From Desmodesmus armatus (taxonomy: Eukaryota; Chlorophyta; Chlorophyceae; Sphaeropleales; Scenedesmaceae): a stretch of DNA of 64,000 nucleotides. The stretch spans positions 248,001-312,000 of the forward strand of contig VIIQ02000614.1 in the NCBI GenBank assembly GCA_007449985.2. Direction: 5' to 3'. Under the pieces are notes generated by a model that did not search any database, was not told the DNA's origin, and was given only the letters and a program-made list of their open reading frames with translations. The translations under genes and the position numbers were made by a program. This document shows positions 9,381 through 20,090 of this stretch, piece after piece (positions within the stretch are counted from its first letter, which is position 1; each line of letters starts with the position of its first letter).

Positions 9381-11080
9381 TGGTGGCTGTACAAGCTCAG
9401 CTGCTGCAGACCTCTGTATGTCACATGTCACGATGTTTTCATGACCGGCTCAAGCTGTCAATCCTGTCAAAAACGACCAAGGATGCATGACCAATTGGTG
9501 CAAAAGCTACCAACAGATGAAGTGCTGTCATCATGACATGACCGGCAGTCAGGCCTCTGGCCACAACAGTCACGCCTCTTGGCACAACAAGAAAAGCTGC
9601 CCCATTTTCAACTCAAGAGTCTTCAAGAACCGTATGCCAATACATACATCGCCAAACTGCTGCAACTTGCAAGGCACAGCGGCAGGCCTCCTGCAAGAAC
9701 AAGGCATGTGCAGCTCCCTATGTGCTGATGCCAGCAGGCTCTGCTGCAGCCTGCGCAACCCGCTCAGCCTGCTGCGCCTTGAGGGACACATCAACGTCCT
9801 GGGCATGCTCCAGCCCAGAGCCCTTGGGGACAGCCTGAGGCACAGCCACACCCGCCTGGCTGGCAACCTGGGGCAGGGGCGGCAGGGGCAGGGACACCAT
9901 TCTGCGTCTATGGGGATGAAGGACAGCTGTGGTGGATTGCACTGCTAGCTGCAGTGCAAAACATAACCTCCAAGCTAAGCAGCCTAGCAATGGTAGAGGT
10001 GCTGGCACTGCTGCACACTGCAACAAGTGACTGGTGGTGGGCAGTCAGCATCTGCATGAAGGGCGTTCAGCATGCACGGCGGGGCTGCAGATGCACTGCA
10101 TGGCTTGGCCCAATCCTTCATAATCATCGTGAGCACGGCATGGCTCAGCACTGGCTGCATGCAGGCCGCAGGAAATCCACTTGCATGTGTTGCTGTTTGC
10201 AGAACAGAAGCACAAGCGCCTGCAGGGTAAGCATGCTTACATCGTGCACAATCCTGCAGACCTCCTCGTAGACCTTGGCCCGCTGGGTGTCATCCAGGAT
10301 CTCAGGGTTGCCAGGGGTGCGGGCGCTGGTGTTGAGCACGTTGAACACAAGGGGGCCCTGTGCAGGACAGCATGCATGCAGTGTGCAGCCATAATGACCG
10401 AGTGTCATCATCAGAGCATGATGCTAGCGGATCTTAGCGGCACAGCTGCGCCATGCAGCCAAAGACATACCCAATCAACTGTAGACGTAGTGCCACGCTG
10501 TGCACAGGAAGTTGTCAGCAACCGGCCTGTCATGGCTGTCACATATCCTTGTGGCTTGTATCCCATGCCTCAGTGGGGAGTCCCCACTCATTGAGGCAGC
10601 ACCCCAGATGCAGTGTCGCACCTTGTAGTAGGCTCCGTAGTAGGTGCCTCCCTGGCCTGCATACAACACATGCCATGCATCAGTGACACGTTGATGACTC
10701 ACATCACTACCGGCTATGGGCACATCCTATTTCCTGAGGGCAAGTACATATGCACGCACTGCATTGCAGCCAGCACTGCGGCGCCCTCCTACCTTCCAGC
10801 TGTGGTGCTGTGGCGCAGTACAGTATGGCCAAGGCTCCTGAGGTGGCCGTCTGCCCTGACAGCCACTGCGCCCAGTCTGTGACAATGGTGGCCATCTTGT
10901 CATGGTCAGCCTTGCGGAAGATGTCTGCAGCCAACACCCAGTCAATTCAACACAGCGCAGCCGCATGTTGCACTGAGCAAACACACGTGCAGCACCTACG
11001 TGGTGTTGGTTTGCTGTGGTGGTGAGACCGTCTCAGGAGTGGAGGCTCCACTATGCGCCCTGGCGCTACGGGGTCTGCCG
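9380..11080. repeat. Segmental duplication, parental copy (partner 3080-4150)
   Basis: Source copy of the segment found truncated beside the H2A gene. It spans the 3' flank and the last four exons of the SDR gene. Similarity to 3080-4150 runs through intergenic text (for example ATGAAGTGCTGTCATCATG on both sides), exons and introns. The last recognisable identity upstream is in the intron near 11000-11040 (GGTTTGCTGTG followed by GGTGAGAC). Confidence 0.85.
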
Positions 11081-14000
11081 CAGCAAGTCGGCAGCAACTG
11101 TCCAGCCGGGATCAACCTGGATCCGGGGTCTACCAACGCAACTGCCCGCGAACATGAAGCCTGTCTCACATTGCATCAACACCAATGCCTGCCAACCGTT
11201 GGCCCCCTCAACCCATTCAATCACCTGTGCGGCACATGCCCGGGTGGCAAGCGAAGGACTCCACGCCAGTGCCCTTTAGCCTGCAGGAAACAGTTGTGCA
11301 ACATCACCCATCCAAGTGTCTCAGCCAGCCTTGCCTTTTGACTATGGATATGCAACATGAACATCATGCTGCGGCCAGTGGGCATGGGGGGAGGGGTGCG
11401 GTTGTGTACTGTGCAGCCATTGAAATGCCTGGCTGGCTGTTGTGCTGCTGTATCTGCCCGGCTGGGGAGCCGTGGATTCATCACCCCAACACTGTCACTC
11501 ATGTTGTTATAGCGGGCGAGGCGGTGGTTGCTGCCTCACGAGCGCCGTGATGGCATGCACCAACTGCTTGTTGTCCTCAATGCAGATTGATGACGAGTTT
11601 GTCGAGGGCCTACCTGTCGTTCATCTCCATGGACACCATGATCTCCCACATCTTGGTGGTGCCATATGCCTTGAAGGTGTCACCACGCCGCAGGCCCCTG
11701 CCAGCACAAGGTCAAGCAGAGCACACACCTAGTTGGCACATGTTGCAGTGTGTTTCAGCGAGGGGTTTGATGAAAGTCTTGACGCAATCAGATTGCTGGG
11801 GTACCAGCAGTGTCCCACCCACTCTGCCCCTGACCTTACCAAAACCAGTGGGACACAAAGGCTGAGGGGTGCTACACTGTACTGCTATCGAATAGGGCTG
11901 TGCATCTTGAAGCAGTTCAGCGGAGCTGGGGCCTCTTAAAGTTTAATACTAAGGTTTCTATTAGAAGTGAGACACAAAGGGGTGATGGTGACCCAATCCT
12001 CAGGACCGGGTTGCAACACAACTGCCACCGACATGGCCGCCTTTGACAACACTGCCATGAGCAGACAACAGCCACCGTGGCTGGCTCCACGAGAGCATGA
12101 GTAACGTGTCCCAAATGTATTACAGTGCTCACTTCATGTCATTCCAGTCTGTCTCTCCCAATGTCTCTACAGGTGATGAAGTCCACACAATGCGTGTGTG
12201 GCCTGGTGTGCCTGCCCCCTCAGACTGGTGGGCTGTCTGCTGCAGCAGGGGGATGAGCAGGTGAGTGAGGTACAGGGGGCCGTAGAAGTTGATGCTATGC
12301 GTCACCTGCAATGGTCAACAGCAGCAGATGCAGCAGCAACCATCACATTGTGGAGATCCTCACTACAGCCTCTAGCATATCCAAAGTAGGACACAGGCCT
12401 GCTGCAGGGGCCAAGCAACAAGAAGCCTGTAGGGATGTGCAGCACTGTACTGCAGTGACTGCAATAGTGCCACGTGCATGCGCCGAGCCGAGTGGGACCA
12501 GTGTTCCTGTTGGGTATGCCGGACGCGAGGCTCCTGCACCTGGAATTTAGCAACCAACTGCCAGCTGGTGGGGGCGGTCAGAAGTATGTGCAGTCTGAGT
12601 GCAGGCTAGAGCGCAGACAGGCCGGGCCACTGACCACTGCTCACCTCAAAGCCTTCCTCAGTGTGGGCATCAGGAGGCGTCTGGAGGCCCGCATTGTTGA
12701 TCAAACCTGAGGGTGACAGCAAGGCCAAGGATAGCGATGTTAGTACATGTTGACCGTGTTGAAGCAGCATGCCATGACGTGTGAGGAGCGAGCCTCTCTG
12801 CACGAGCCTGTAAAGCACAGGGCGGCACTGTAGGCAACCTGGTGCATACTGTCGCGCCACGGGTTCAACCCTTGAGGTTCAAGCAAAAGGTGCCGAACAT
12901 CTGGGTCATACTAAGGCAGCCCCACGTGAAAATGCACATCTGACATGTGTTCCAAACATGTGCTGGGTTTGACTGTCGCTCGCTTGGCGGAGGGGCTGCT
13001 GCACTGCCCCAGGTCAGAGCTGCTAAATGAAAGACTCACAGTAGAGAGGCAGACCCTTTGCTTTGAAATCTTGGACAAACTTGTCGATGGCCCTGCAGGT
13101 ACACAAAAGAAATGTTCAAGGGTCCAGGCTGCAACTGAGGCAGGTTCCAGGCTCTGAAACACGTCCCTTTGCCGGGCGCATCATGAACCCGCGTGACCGC
13201 AAGGCACTTGCAAGGCTTGAGCCTTTGTGTGACCGGGTACACTGCTGTCTCATGCTTGCAGCAAGAAAACCAACACCAACACTGCAGCCAGCACAACTGG
13301 GAAGCAGGGGCTTACTGCTGCTGGTGCGTTCGCCGTCAGCTGCAGCCTCAGGCTGCGACATCGCTGATGTCTGCACTGCTGCTGCCCACAGGCAGGGGGC
13401 TTGTCCAGGCTCACTCACTTGAAGCTGGCCAAGTTGAGCTCCATGCACTCCACCATAGCATCTGCTTTCTCAGCCTTGATCTTGGAGACAGCACTGCGGC
13501 AAAAGTAGGCACCTTGTATGTTTGCTGGGGTCCTAGCAATGCACCGTCACGGCATGAATGGCATTGAATGCACCAGGAACTGAATACACTGTATAGTATA
13601 GTGGCCAAGCAGTGGCATGTCCAGTCACTGGCAGTGGCATGTACAATCGATGCAGTATGGCCAGCAGCAAATAACCGTGATGACCACCACTGTGGGACAG
13701 TCACCACTGTGGGACAGTGGCTGGAGCGAAAGCATTAACCTGTCTGCGTGCCATTGTGCACACCAAGCCAGCAATGCACTGCACTGCACACAGGTGCAAT
13801 AATGCACTGCAGATGTGCACAGCCGGCAGCTGCAAAGCCAAGTAACCCCTCCTCCCCCTGCCAAGCACCCTAAGGTGTAAGCTTACAGCCTGTCAGCAAC
13901 AATCATGCGAAAGGGTTGCCAAGTTCACCGACCTTCAGCAGAAAGTGCCACCCCTGCCAGGCTGCATCAGCTGCTGCTCACCCAGGCCCATCGACTTCAT

Positions 14001-14343
14001 CAGGAGGCATGGGCGCATTGGGGTCCTGGCCATGCGTAGCAATGATGACATGGCCATTGTGCAGTGCAAGCTGCAGGGCGGTCTCAAAGCCCTGCAGGAC
14101 AGCAAGGGCAATGCAGCTTCTCAAAATACTGTGAAAGCAGCAAGTCGCATTGCGCAAGTCCTATGGTTCAGGTTGCATTGTGTATGGCCCATAGCAGCAG
14201 CAGACAGGCAATAGTGTACCGCCACAGACACCATGTTCTTCCCACCAACTTCTCCTTACCAATCCAGAGTTGCCTCCTGTGACGATGAACACCTTGTTCT
14301 GCAAGTCAGGGATGCTGCTGGTGGTGAATGTGAGGGAGCCCAT
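9718..14343 (-). CDS. Short-chain dehydrogenase/reductase (retinol dehydrogenase/WWOX-like)
   Basis: NAD(P)-dependent oxidoreductase; substrate unknown. Twelve exons with consistent phases: 14260-14343, 13982-14091, 13419-13493, 13040-13092, 12645-12706, 12133-12305, 11614-11697, 11225-11280, 10793-10924, 10622-10656, 10241-10357, 9718-9867 (376 residues). Classical SDR landmarks are in order: Rossmann TGGNSGLGFETALQ (split over intron 1), LINNAG, N-x-x-G helix (SINFYGPLYLTHLLIPLL), RIVWTSS with the catalytic Ser, and the active site AYGTTKMWEI (YxxxK), then CHPGMCRTDIFRK. The usual cofactor-loop Arg (ACR) is His here (IIATHGQD). The C-terminus (AVPKGSGLEHAQDVD onward) is an Ala/Gln-rich extension. 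All introns are GT-AG. The 3' end was copied to 3.1-4.15 kb. Confidence 0.92.
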
Positions 14344-15983
14344 CCTGGAAGCTGGTAGCTTTGAACGGTTGAATCGTGACGTGTCAGCGCTGTTTCTACA
14401 GAATCACAAAGGTGTCTTTCATCAACCATTGATGACCTTCCTGCCCCTGTTCCAACGTCCGATGTGATGACTCGACGATGACGCTTGCTGTCGGGGTGTG
14501 GTCGGGAGCTGTTCGCGTACGCGCCATGCACCTCGACGCATGAGCCCAGCGCAGTACTGACAGCGCTGTAAACTAGTATTGTAATCACTCCCCACGGCGA
14601 CTATAAGCCTGCAAAAGAGGGTGTTGAAGGGGTGACTCATTGCTGTGCAGGGTGGATCAGTATGGAGCAGCCCACAGAGCTACAGTTGGCAAACACCCTG
14701 CCTGATGCACCCTGATGAGAGGTAATGCATACCAAATGCATGCCGTCGATTGGGTGGCCGTAGTGTGGGTGGATGCGTGGATGCGTCATGCACGTGCACT
14801 CCGCTGTGCACCCTGCCAGAGGCCCCTAGGGTTGTGTGCATGCTCAGGGCGTGAAGTCTGCCTGTGTGTGCCATTATGCGCGCTGTCTCATTGATGGTCA
14901 CGACAGTTCTGCCAGCACACACATCACACATATGGCTTGGCGTAGCTGGGCCATGACACAACAACAGCTGCAGCAGTGGCAACAACTCCAGCCCGAGCTG
15001 CTGAGCCTTCTAATTTTCAATGCCGCAGCAGTACTGCATGCACTGCATGGACACCAATATGGCCCCACATGCCTACAAATTGAATGCCAACTGTATTGCG
15101 CATAGTGCCGCACACCTTCAAAGGGTTGGTTTGTGTGTGGCTTTACTTGCCATGACTCGGCAGAAGTATGCAATAAATTGTCACACTTGCATACTGTAGA
15201 CGTTTTTGCACAAACAAGTAGTGCGAAGCAGCCACTGTGCAAAAGATCGGTGCAATTTTTCGTAATTCTAATGCCTATTTAAGAGTAAAGGACTGGTGAG
15301 GGGGTGGCACCGTATCCTTCCGTGGCACCGTAACTGACATTACGTCTGCAAGCCACCTCTTATGTCCGCTAGGAATGGGCCATGCTGCTGCCTCTGCATT
15401 GCCACCCACTGTTCAGCCTTGACAGATATTGCCGGCCTAGTGGACTGGTGTGAGCATGACCGGTACCTGTGCTCTCCTGAACCTGGAACCAGCCTTTGTA
15501 CTGTTTGCTCGGGCTGATAACGCCTCCACTCCTGCAGGACTCCTGCAGCTGCTCACAAGACTAACGAGGGTATCACTGCAGAACTTACACCTGAGCACTT
15601 GTGTGCTGATGGTGCAGTTTGTGGGATGGGAGCTGCATTACTGCAGTGCCCTCAATGACTAAGCTGAGCCTGCAGGGGGTGCGGGAGTGGAAGTGACTTC
15701 AAAAGGCGGGTGTGCTGCACTCACAATTTTCCGGTACTAGGTTTTGCATTATCTGTCAATGTTCAAGGCACATTACGAAGGAAACAGTCGCGTAATCAAA
15801 CCTCAGATAAGTGCGGTTGACAAAATTGACTGTGGCATGACACACCTCGCAACCCTCCATCTCAAACTTTTTCTAGCTTTGACCTAGCGCACCCAAAGCA
15901 AGTGCTGGGCGAACTTCAGTCCTATTACGGGCCTGTCAAACTACGCCGCACTAGATCTAGCAGGTCCTCTCTACGCCAACACA
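14344..15983. other. Intergenic region upstream of SDR and of the secreted FN3 gene
   Basis: No gene was recognised. It should contain the promoters of the SDR gene (leftward) and of the secreted protein gene (rightward). There is no clear TATA element for either; TATTTAA at about 15274 is too far from both starts. Open frames are short and compositionally like non-coding flank. Confidence 0.5.
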
Positions 15984-16898
15984 ATGAAGGCAGTCGCCAT
16001 CTTGCTGCTGGTGGCCTTCATGGCTCATGTACAGGCACAGCCAAGCGTCGGGTGCAACGATAAGAGCAAGGTAGGCAGCGGCTGCAATTGTGATGATCTT
16101 GGGTGACACCGCCAGGGGTGACTACCCCCGCCTGACCTCCCCTGCTTGCGGTAGCCACGACTACCTGTATGACATAGTCTCAAACGTGAAGTATGTCTGT
16201 GCGCGTGCTGTACGGCTGTGTAACCGGCTTCTTCCTTTGCTTGTACCCCAGAGGGGGGGGGGGGTCTCAGACCTGGCTCCTGGGTGGTGTCTCTTATGAT
16301 CATACGCCCCCGACCAGGAAAGCAGTGGTGACAAACATCTGCTGTTCACCTTGCACCTTGCTTGCTGCTGTTGATTGCAGCCCGGCAAGCCTGAGGACCT
16401 TCGCTTCATGTCCACCTACATTGCTGAGGGCAAGGCCAACGCCTACTTCGAGTGGCACCGCCCCAGGGACGCTCCTGGCAACGGTTACCCCAGCTGCATC
16501 ACAGAGTACCGTGTTGAGGTCCTTGCGGTGAGGAGTCCCTCAGTCACATCCAGGGGGGTTGGCAGGTGCCAACAGGGGGTGAGCCAGGACTACATCAGGA
16601 CCAGCAGTTGCACCAGCAGCTACAACAGGCTCCTAGAAGGGTGTCAGGTGGCTTCATGTGAAGTCACCAGCAGGCAGGACCAGCAGAACGGGTGCAGCTG
16701 CTGCAATCTGCAGCTTGGGTCTGCACTGACTTCAAGTTGCTGATGTGCGGTGGCTGCGTGTGCCCTCTGCAGTCTAACGGTGGCCGTGCCAACGCCGGCA
16801 CTGTCAAGGTGACCGACCCCAAGCACACCATGGCCAAGTACACCGCCCAGGGCCTGCCTCCTGGCATGACCTACACCTACACCATCACCCCCATGTAA
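15984..16898 (+). CDS. Small secreted fibronectin type III-like protein
   Basis: Exons 15984-16070, 16381-16527 and 16773 onward. The N-terminus MKAVAILLLVAFMAHVQA is a clear signal peptide with an Ala-x-Ala cleavage site before QPSVG. The mature protein is about 90 residues with fibronectin III features: FEWHRPRDAPGNG, ITEYRVEVLA, and the strand F signature YTAQGLPPGMTYTYTITP. The end is ambiguous. Reading straight on gives ATG-TAA at 16893-16898 (119 residues), but the same bases form a strong splice donor (AT|GTAAGT); an acceptor at 17259 would then add four codons and stop at 17272 (122 residues). Codon use is strongly C-ended, suggesting high expression. No homologue is recognised beyond the fold; an extracellular or wall-associated role is inferred only from the signal peptide. 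Confidence 0.75.
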
Positions 16899-17272
16899 GT
16901 ACTGCAAGGACCACGCCCAGGGTCACAACTGTTCAATTAGTTGAGATGGCCTGTACTAGTAAGGAGGGGGGGGGGGGGGCTTCGCATCTCATTCAATGGG
17001 GAGGTCCCTCATCCATGTCGTGCCAGCAGCATGCATCAAGGCTTCATGGCTGCACTTGCACATCAGCGCACCAGGCTGGTGCCTACTCAAGCTGCGTGCC
17101 TACTGAAGCTGCGTGCCTACTCAAGCTGCGTGCCTGCCTTGCCTCCCCTGCCTGCTGCGCCCTGTCACGCTGCAGTGGGCCTGGTGGCATCGGCATCACT
17201 GCCACCAGCCCCTCCTCCTTCAAAGCAGCAGCACTGCCTGTCACAGCTGTGCCCCTCAGGCGCAGGCTGTGA

Positions 17273-19127
17273 TGACATCTGCATCAGGGCGCATCAACAT
17301 ACAACAATGAACGAGCTGCATTTACAAAGTACAAATGATGAGGCCATGGGAATAGTTGTACAGACAGTGCCTGGCTGTGTGGTGAGCTGTGGTGCTCCAC
17401 CAGCCATGTGGCCCTGCTCGATGTTTTGCTGATGCAGCTGCCAGCTGCGTGGGATGCATTTTGTGGGTTGCGAAAGATCTGCCTGTGGACAAGATCTGTG
17501 CATGTGCACTGTGCGCAATGGTGTCAGTGAGCTGACGGAGCGGTGCAAGTGACGTGCTGTGTGTTGCTCGGCGTGCAAGCTGTGCATGCGTGGGCATCTG
17601 CGGCACCTCACAGCCTTGTAACTTACACGGCTGATCACTCGCACATACAGGTTGACACAAGTTCCTGCTTGAAAAGCGCTCAACAGCTGCGACTATGGGA
17701 CTTGGGGACATTCCCCAGGAGCACCACGCCCAGCAGGCCAGCTCTGTGAACATGAAGACACCCATAGAGTGGTGTATGTCTTGCATGTGGCCAGCACTGC
17801 CAGTGCAATCAAAGAGCGGGTGTCAAAATGGGGTAGGAAGTGCTCATGACATGCGAATCGGGCGTCACAGGGCCTAATAATCCAAACTGACAATGAGTGA
17901 GGCAACCTGCATGCACTCACTGGTGCAAGGAGGTGAGTACACGTGGCCCCTCTGTTTCCTGCCTGCCCCATGAGCCTACACACAGCCCTGTGCATGTATG
18001 TGTGATGTCGCCCCTGTTCCCTGAGGGCCCTGTAGTACTGTGCACCAACCTCCCAGGTTGTTTGAAGGCATGAATTGTGTCTGCCACTTTCATGTTGGTT
18101 GAGCAACACCTGCGACGATTCTCGCTGCCAAACATATGCTCACACCAAATGACAAAACCGCGCCTGGCCAGAGCCCAAGGGGTCTGTTGGTCCTTCAGCC
18201 CCACCACCTGTGCACTTGCTGTTGTCTAAGTTGTTAGCAGCGTTCATCGGAAGGTAAAAGAAGTATTGGGGTACATGTCTAGAGAATGCAGGTCCGGAAG
18301 TTGAACGGGTAGCAGAACGGGACAGGGCAACAACACACGGCTGGGGCTGCAAAAAGGATATTAACTAATCTAAATGCATCTAGGGGCCGCCACCCGTATG
18401 ACGTGCACGTTCCTCTGAGCTGCGTCCCTTCCAGATTTTGTATTATTCTTTAATATATAATACCCCGTCAAAAAAACGGGGCAGCACCACAACCATTCAC
18501 CGTCAATCCAGGAGTCGAAGTAGAGCAGATGTAGAGCGGTGGCGACCCCAAAGAAAAACGCAGGCGACGTCTGAAGCGAAGTTGCTTTGCAGCAGTAGAC
18601 CTGTAGTGTAAAAAAGAAACAGGGAGCGACTACAGCAGCAACACCACAAGTTAGGGTTAAAAGCAGAGTGTGTTGTAAAATATACATGTCTGGGATATGT
18701 ACCTACTGGCACTGGACACACTAACTGGTTGTTGTGGGTCACACAAACATGCGCTTCTGATGTGCTGCAGGAACTGCGATGCTGGCTGATATTGCTGAAA
18801 AACCTACACCCAACACGGCTTGCGGGCACAATGCGTGCTCCCCACAGGTTAAAGCCTGATTAGAATGCCTGAACAGGTGTACAATGGGCACATATGCACC
18901 ATGTAGCGTCAATTACCGCTGGTCACAAGGCAAGAATACAATCTGGCAAGCAGTTGAGGGCTGACCATAGCAAACAAAGCCGCGGTATGTCCTAGTAAGC
19001 TATATTGTGTGCCCGCGATGCCGTGTTGGGTGTGTTGAAGTGCAAATGCGTATGAATTACCTGTGAGTGGGGGCCCCCATGCTCTATGTGCAAAACATGG
19101 CTGAAGGGGCTGCATGCAGGCAACTGA
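17273..19127. other. Intergenic region, nothing recognised
   Basis: No gene or RNA is supported. TGTAA, the usual algal polyadenylation signal, occurs near 17617 and may end the FN3 transcript. Open frames on both strands are short and unrelated to known families. Confidence 0.5.
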
Positions 19128-19641
19128 TTGCGCCTTGTTGATCGGCAATATCCTGTCAGCCAGCTGAAAAAGTGGTTTGCAGCAGTGGATCATGCATGCC
19201 GTGTTCGCCTGTTGCACTCCACCACCGGCCCCAAGCCCAAGGCTGGGATGGCCCCTGTGCTGGTCCTGCCCAATGGGCAGTTTGAAATGACTGCACAAGT
19301 TGCAGCAGTGCTGAATCGTGTATATGCAGCTCACAAGCATGAGGCAGATGTTGCTTCCATCTTTGGTGGCACTGACGCCAAGCTGATTATTGCATACACC
19401 AAGAATCGCTCTATTGAAGCGCGCCTGATCAGGGCACGGCACTGAAACAGTGTACTGATTGTCTGAAAATGTGGTTTGCATGCTTTACAGCATATCAGCA
19501 GGTGTTGACACCACCACTCCCACACTGACAGTCACTGCACCTGTTATCTCTTGCATGCCAGTCCTATACTTGCATGCTGCGTGTGTTTTTCGAGCTTAGA
19601 CCTGATGAGCCTTGAAGAAGGCGAAACTAGTCGTCTGTAAG
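19128..19641 (+). mobile_element. Penelope-like retroelement remnant: RT tail plus ribozyme
   Basis: An open frame ending at 19445 has the look of the extreme C-terminal end of a reverse transcriptase: KLIIAYTKNRSIEARLIRARH, matching the connector pattern (I-x-Y-[KR]-[KR]-[NA]-[KR]-S-[IL]...L-[VI]-R-A) shared by Penelope-like and some other RTs, preceded by a tract ending VLNRVYAAHKHEADVASIF. The catalytic RT motifs and any GIY-YIG endonuclease are absent, so this is a fragment. About 150 bases downstream on the same strand is a complete hammerhead ribozyme, which Penelope-like elements typically carry in their terminal repeats. The joint occurrence is the main support; either piece alone would be weak for element identity. 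Confidence 0.55.
19595..19641 (+). ncRNA. Hammerhead ribozyme (type I, minimal helix III)
   Basis: All core elements are present and pair. CTGATGA is at 19602-19608. Helix II is GCCTT (19609-19613) with AAGGC (19618-19622) around a GAAG loop. GAAA is at 19623-19626. Helix III is two base pairs (A626-T631, C627-G630) closed by TA. The cleavage triplet GTC is 19630-19632, with cleavage after C19632. Helix I pairs AGAC (19598-19601) with GTCT (19633-19636), extended by CTT with AAG past a two-base bulge. A two-pair helix III is characteristic of hammerheads in Penelope-like elements and retrozymes, which often act as dimers. Self-cleavage is predicted, not shown. Confidence 0.85.
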
Positions 19642-20090
19642 TTCGTTCACTCCACACGCACAATACAATCCGCCTGCTGCCTGGGTCGCTGGTACTTCCC
19701 ACATTGTCTGTACAACCATCGGAAGGTCTATTGATCACAAATCAAGACTCAACAGCGACACACTCTTCTGCTGTCGGTGTTCAGCTGAGCTGACCTTGTC
19801 CAGGTCAATATCGTGTCTCAACTTGGAACAAGCTGTAAAACTGTGTTCCAAGACAGGTTTGCAGAGCCGTCGTGGCGCTCGTGGTAGCACAGAGGCTGGC
19901 CTTGAGAGACTTTCACGCCGTATCGTCAGCATGCGGTGAAACAGACGACTAGAACCGGTACACAGGTGTGCACCAAAGGTTTGCGTCATCACAGTGCCTT
20001 TGCGTGCTGCATGCATGACAAGGCAGGGCCTGACACCCCCCTGCTGCTGCTATGCTGCTGTGTCCGCAGGAAGTCACCTTGTCTCTAGTC
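19642..20090. other. Region between ribozyme and SAC3-domain gene
   Basis: This holds the 5' flank of the SAC3-domain gene. A minus-strand copy of the ribozyme's cleavage-site text (AGACGACTAG, about 19926-19935) is present but without a hammerhead core. TGTCCGCAG at 20062-20070 looks like a splice acceptor of a 5' untranslated exon. Confidence 0.45.

Noticed and set aside
11040..11160. Apparent SDR exon with VDPGWTVAADLLRQTP
   Set aside because: It resembles an SDR motif, but the true HPG exon is 11225-11280 with perfect phases; this text is intronic and has an early stop.
19920..19945. Second hammerhead on the minus strand
   Set aside because: It shares 10-12 bases with the cleavage-site arm of the real one but lacks CTGATGA and GAAA core elements in reach.
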